From positions 18,967 to 82,966 of the forward strand of contig NZ_SELS01000038.1 of the NCBI RefSeq assembly GCF_004197395.1: a DNA stretch of 64,000 nucleotides. The letters are read 5' to 3'. A program made the translations under genes and the position numbers. Below are positions 61,879 through 64,000 of the stretch, piece after piece. The stretch comes from Paraburkholderia sp. UYCP14C (lineage in GTDB: Bacteria > Pseudomonadota > Gammaproteobacteria > Burkholderiales > Burkholderiaceae). The notes under the pieces were generated by a model. It was not told where the DNA came from and made no database searches. It saw only the letters and a program-made list of their open reading frames with translations. The number at the start of each line of letters is the position of its first letter. Position 1 is the first letter of the stretch.

Positions 61879-62153
61879 CCAGCTTTCCGGCGTATTGACC
61901 ATGGCCGGGGGCACCGGGCGAAGAAGGCCTGCATATCAGGTATTCGTCGTGGAATACACAGCGCATCCCAGGCAACCCTTGATCGTTGGCGAAGCAAGGG
62001 CCAAGGGGTGCACGACGACTGGTTGCGGCGGAGGGGTCCGGCGCATTTTACGCACGTGAATTTCCGTGGAACGCTGAGCTTTCCGATCGACAGTTGCCTC
62101 TTCATTTCTGGCGCTTCTGTTGCCAATCAACCGCTTGACGCCTGCCGCGCGGG

Positions 62154-62537
62154 TTACTGGATCGGCGGCACCACGCCGAGCTTTTCGGCCAGCATCCTCT
62201 CGTAGACACCGAAGTGCAGGTCGACTTCCTCCTGTGTAACGACGGTCACGAAAATGTTGATCTGCGCTGGCTGCAAACCCAGTACGGTCGCGATCGCCGC
62301 TTCAAGCTGCGGCGCGCATAACCGGTCCTCTGCGAACGTGGTGCCAACCGCAATTTCGTAGGCGGATTCCTGCCGGAATACGACCTCAGCCAGCCGCGCC
62401 CGAGCACTCATGTTGCTGTCGATAGCCAGCCGGATCACTTCGACCGCCGTGCGCATCGTTTCGGTCGGGAAACCCTTCGTTGAGCGCAACCGGACACGGT
62501 GACGCCCAAGAGTAAGCCAATCGTATTCGAATTCCAT
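62154..62537 (-). CDS. Protein of unknown function
   Basis: A 127-residue protein from ATG 62537 (MEFEYDWLTLGRHRVRLRST) to AEKLGVVPPIQ. It is predicted soluble with mixed alpha/beta content and a repeated small hydrophobic pattern. No family recognised. It is divergent from the small heat-shock genes, separated by about 250 bp. The coding quality looks genuine and the downstream region is empty. Confidence 0.55.
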   Translation of the reverse strand: MEFEYDWLTLGRHRVRLRSTKGFPTETMRTAVEVIRLAIDSNMSARARLAEVVFRQESAYEIAVGTTFAEDRLCAPQLEAAIATVLGLQPAQINIFVTVVTQEEVDLHFGVYERMLAEKLGVVPPIQ

Positions 62538-62618
62538 GGTGGCCTCGCATCGTGTTACAAGGTGCTGGGTTACATAGGGGCGCTTCAAGCCGGGTTCAAG
62601 AGCGCCACGTCGCCAAAA

Positions 62619-62660
62619 TTTCCTTGAAATTTTTGTATCCAGTTCTATCTTATATACCGC
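62619..62660 (+). promoter_or_regulatory. Possible heat-shock (sigma-32-like) promoter for hsp20 genes
   Basis: CCTTGAAA at 62620-62627 matches the sigma-32 -35 consensus (CTTGAAA). An AT-rich stretch ending TCTTATATA follows about 20 bp downstream, though the classic CCCCAT -10 is not evident. It lies about 160 bp upstream of the first hsp20 start, in the correct orientation. Confidence 0.4.
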
Positions 62661-62786
62661 TCGGGCAGCCGCGCCGGGAGGTTTCAGGCGCGCTGCGTGT
62701 TTCGATTTGTTTGCCGGCAGCATGGCGGACGGACTGGAGCGCGTAGGCCGGTTCGTCCTCCTGCTGGTTTGAAGGAGGAAACGACC

Positions 62787-63230
62787 ATGAGTGATCTCTA
62801 CTTCGGGACCGACCTTTTCAGCGAGTTCGACCGTCTGCAACGGCAGATGGCGAGCCTGTTCGGCGGCTTCCCTTCCAGCATCCGTTCCGGGCGCTTCAGC
62901 GCCTTCCCGCAGGTCAACATCGGTTCGACCGACGATTCGATCGAGATCGTCGCATTCGCACCGGGTGTCGATGCGGCGAACCTCGACGTATCCATCGACA
63001 AGGGGCTGCTGACCATCAGCGGCGAACGCAGGAGCGTACGGCCGGACGCGGCTGGCGACGACACGCGTACCTATGCGCAGGAGCGCTTCGTCGGCCCGTT
63101 CCGGCGCGTCATTGAACTGCCGCAGCACGCCGATCCCGACAAGGTCACGGCGAAGTACACCAATGGCTGCCTGACGGTGAGCATTGGCAAGCGGGAGACG
63201 TCAAAGCCGCGGGCCATCAGCGTTCAATGA
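62787..63230 (+). CDS. Small heat-shock protein, Hsp20/alpha-crystallin family
   Basis: A 147-residue sHSP. The alpha-crystallin domain spans about residues 40-140: VNIGSTDDSIEIVAFAPGVD, DVSIDKGLLTISGERRSV and YAQERFVGPFRRVIELPQHA, ending with NGCLTVSIGKRE. ATP-independent holdase that prevents aggregation of unfolding proteins. ATG 62787 has GAAGGAGG upstream. It is followed after 28 bp by a second sHSP gene. Confidence 0.93.
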   Translation: MSDLYFGTDLFSEFDRLQRQMASLFGGFPSSIRSGRFSAFPQVNIGSTDDSIEIVAFAPGVDAANLDVSIDKGLLTISGERRSVRPDAAGDDTRTYAQERFVGPFRRVIELPQHADPDKVTAKYTNGCLTVSIGKRETSKPRAISVQ

Positions 63231-63258
63231 ACTGCGCCAGATAACCGAGGAGAACATC

Positions 63259-63666
63259 ATGAACGATACGACCGAACTTGCCCGGAAAGATGAAGCGGCA
63301 GTTTCCCGCCGCGAAGACGAACAGTCCCAACGACGGGTCACGCTAACGCCGCCTGTAGATATCTTCGAGGATAGTCAGGGCATCACCCTGTGGGCGGATT
63401 TGCCCGGCGTGACCAGGGAACGCCTCGACGTGAAGGTCCACGACGGCAATCTGTACATTGAGGCCGAAGCGGTGGTGCCGACGCCGGCGGGCTTACGCGT
63501 GCAGCATGCGGAGATCCGCGAGCCTCACTTCGCGCGTGCTTTTTCCCTCAGTCCTGAGTTCGACACTTCGAAAATCGACGCAAACCTGAAAGACGGCGTG
63601 CTGAAGTTGACGATACCCCGCCGCGACGAAGCGAGGCCGCGCCGCATCGAGGTGCGCACGGGCTGA
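63259..63666 (+). CDS. Small heat-shock protein, Hsp20/alpha-crystallin family (second)
   Basis: A 135-residue sHSP. Charged N-terminus, then VDIFEDSQGITLWADLPGVT, DVKVHDGNLYIEAEAVVPTP, HFARAFSLSPEFDTSKIDAN and the conserved end DGVLKLTIPRRDEARPRRIE. It differs from the first copy in its N-terminal arm, so the two may form hetero-oligomers. ATG 63259 has CGAGGAGAA upstream. A strong hairpin follows. Confidence 0.93.
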   Translation: MNDTTELARKDEAAVSRREDEQSQRRVTLTPPVDIFEDSQGITLWADLPGVTRERLDVKVHDGNLYIEAEAVVPTPAGLRVQHAEIREPHFARAFSLSPEFDTSKIDANLKDGVLKLTIPRRDEARPRRIEVRTG

Positions 63667-63699
63667 AAGTGCGGGCAACGGCGACAGGGAGATCGCCCG

Positions 63700-63720
63700 G
63701 TGGCGGCCTTTGGCCGCCAC
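63700..63720 (+). terminator. Hairpin after second hsp20 gene
   Basis: GTGGCGGCC-TTT-GGCCGCCAC forms a 9-bp perfect GC-rich stem with a 3-nt loop, followed by TTCCCG. It lies 33 bp after the stop codon. The T tail is short, so it may be a pause or partial terminator before the next gene. Confidence 0.55.
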
Positions 63721-63819
63721 TTCCCGACCGCGGCGGGTGCAAGCGGTAGGTGGCGGAGTCGGGATTCCGGTGACATGGAGAATCCGCGGCTCTCCCGCCG
63801 CACTTTAGCGGAGGATAGG

Positions 63820-64000
63820 ATGAATACGAGAAAGTGGAATCCCTTCAAGTTTCTTCGCGGCGCGGGACGCAGGTCCGATGCGCAAAGACCGGAAGGTCAG
63901 TCGGAAAGTGAACAATGGAATACCTCATGGCCTGACATTTCGCGATTCCTGTCGCGGGAACCATGGCGTGCGGTTGAAGAGTTCATTCTCGATCCGTTCG
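63820..64000 (+). CDS. Probable third small heat-shock protein (3' end outside window)
   Basis: An open frame from ATG 63820, with GAGGATAGG upstream, runs off the right edge: MNTRKWNPFKFLRGAGRRSD, then WPDISRFLSREPWRAVEEFI. The Trp/Arg-rich opening and the ISRFLSREPW region resemble the N-terminal arm of some proteobacterial sHSPs in tandem arrays. The alpha-crystallin domain would lie beyond the window, so the call rests on position and N-terminal pattern. Confidence 0.6.
   Translation, partial: MNTRKWNPFKFLRGAGRRSDAQRPEGQSESEQWNTSWPDISRFLSREPWRAVEEFILDPF

Noticed and set aside
1-64000. tRNA, rRNA or CRISPR loci.
   Set aside because: No cloverleaf with a CCA-type end, rRNA core sequence or regularly spaced direct repeats were seen when scanning by eye; short tRNA-like pieces cannot be fully excluded.

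Overview
The window is GC-rich DNA from a beta-proteobacterium of the Burkholderia/Paraburkholderia/Caballeronia group. This is inferred from codon use, the many LysR regulators and the gene families present. It looks like accessory, catabolism-rich sequence, as on a second chromosome or megaplasmid. I see no rRNA, tRNA or CRISPR array.

Region 1 (1-11.5 kb), glycan and envelope or metabolite genes. On the minus strand lie a NodU/CmcH-type carbamoyltransferase (cut by the left edge), a GT9 heptosyltransferase, a GmhB-like HAD phosphatase and a GT4 glycosyltransferase. Divergent from them is an ABC exporter fused to a histidine-kinase-ATPase-like segment and a C-terminal receiver domain. A GT2 transferase and a PIG-L deacetylase follow on the minus strand, then a plus-strand pair of a flavodoxin-like reductase and a phosphatidylserine-decarboxylase-like enzyme.

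Region 2 (11.5-15.3 kb), redox genes on the minus strand: a receiver-domain remnant, a UBP-type zinc finger, a thioredoxin-reductase-like flavoprotein without CxxC, two small unknown genes and an Old Yellow Enzyme.

Region 3 (15.6-33.1 kb), a furan (furfural/HMF/furoate) degradation cluster of the hmf type. One long minus-strand operon reads hmfF-G-A-B-C-D-E-H, MFS transporter, di-iron hydroxylase. Two paralogous LysR genes flank it. The second LysR is translationally coupled to an aldehyde dehydrogenase and is followed by an XdhC-type molybdoenzyme maturation gene. Together these would oxidise furan aldehydes and alcohols to furoate or FDCA, decarboxylate FDCA, activate furoate to furoyl-CoA, hydroxylate it and carry it toward 2-oxoglutarate.

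Region 4 (33.2-54 kb), carboxylate and CoA catabolism: a LysR with an M24-family protein and an MHS transporter; a FAH-family protein with a GH88 hydrolase and an AraC regulator; a MaoC/CaiB/acyl-CoA dehydrogenase/MaoC operon; and a divergent TRAP transporter/enoyl-CoA hydratase/CaiB/FrdA-like operon. Three promoters here share a 43-bp element with fixed spacing, probably the AraC operator. Several genes are damaged: dctP is frameshifted, an MFS gene has an amber stop at codon 18, and a CitE-type lyase has an inverted 5' part and a frameshift.

Region 5 (54-61 kb), a sugar ABC transporter (ATPase, permease, binding protein) with a zinc alcohol dehydrogenase and a divergent FadR/GntR regulator. 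Downstream is a graveyard of sugar-gene fragments (LysR, semialdehyde dehydrogenase, FucP, sugar-binding protein) around an IS3-family transposase scrap.

Region 6 (61.2-64 kb), a ParDE toxin-antitoxin module with a 41-bp palindrome upstream, an unknown gene, and two complete plus one partial small heat-shock protein genes running off the right edge.
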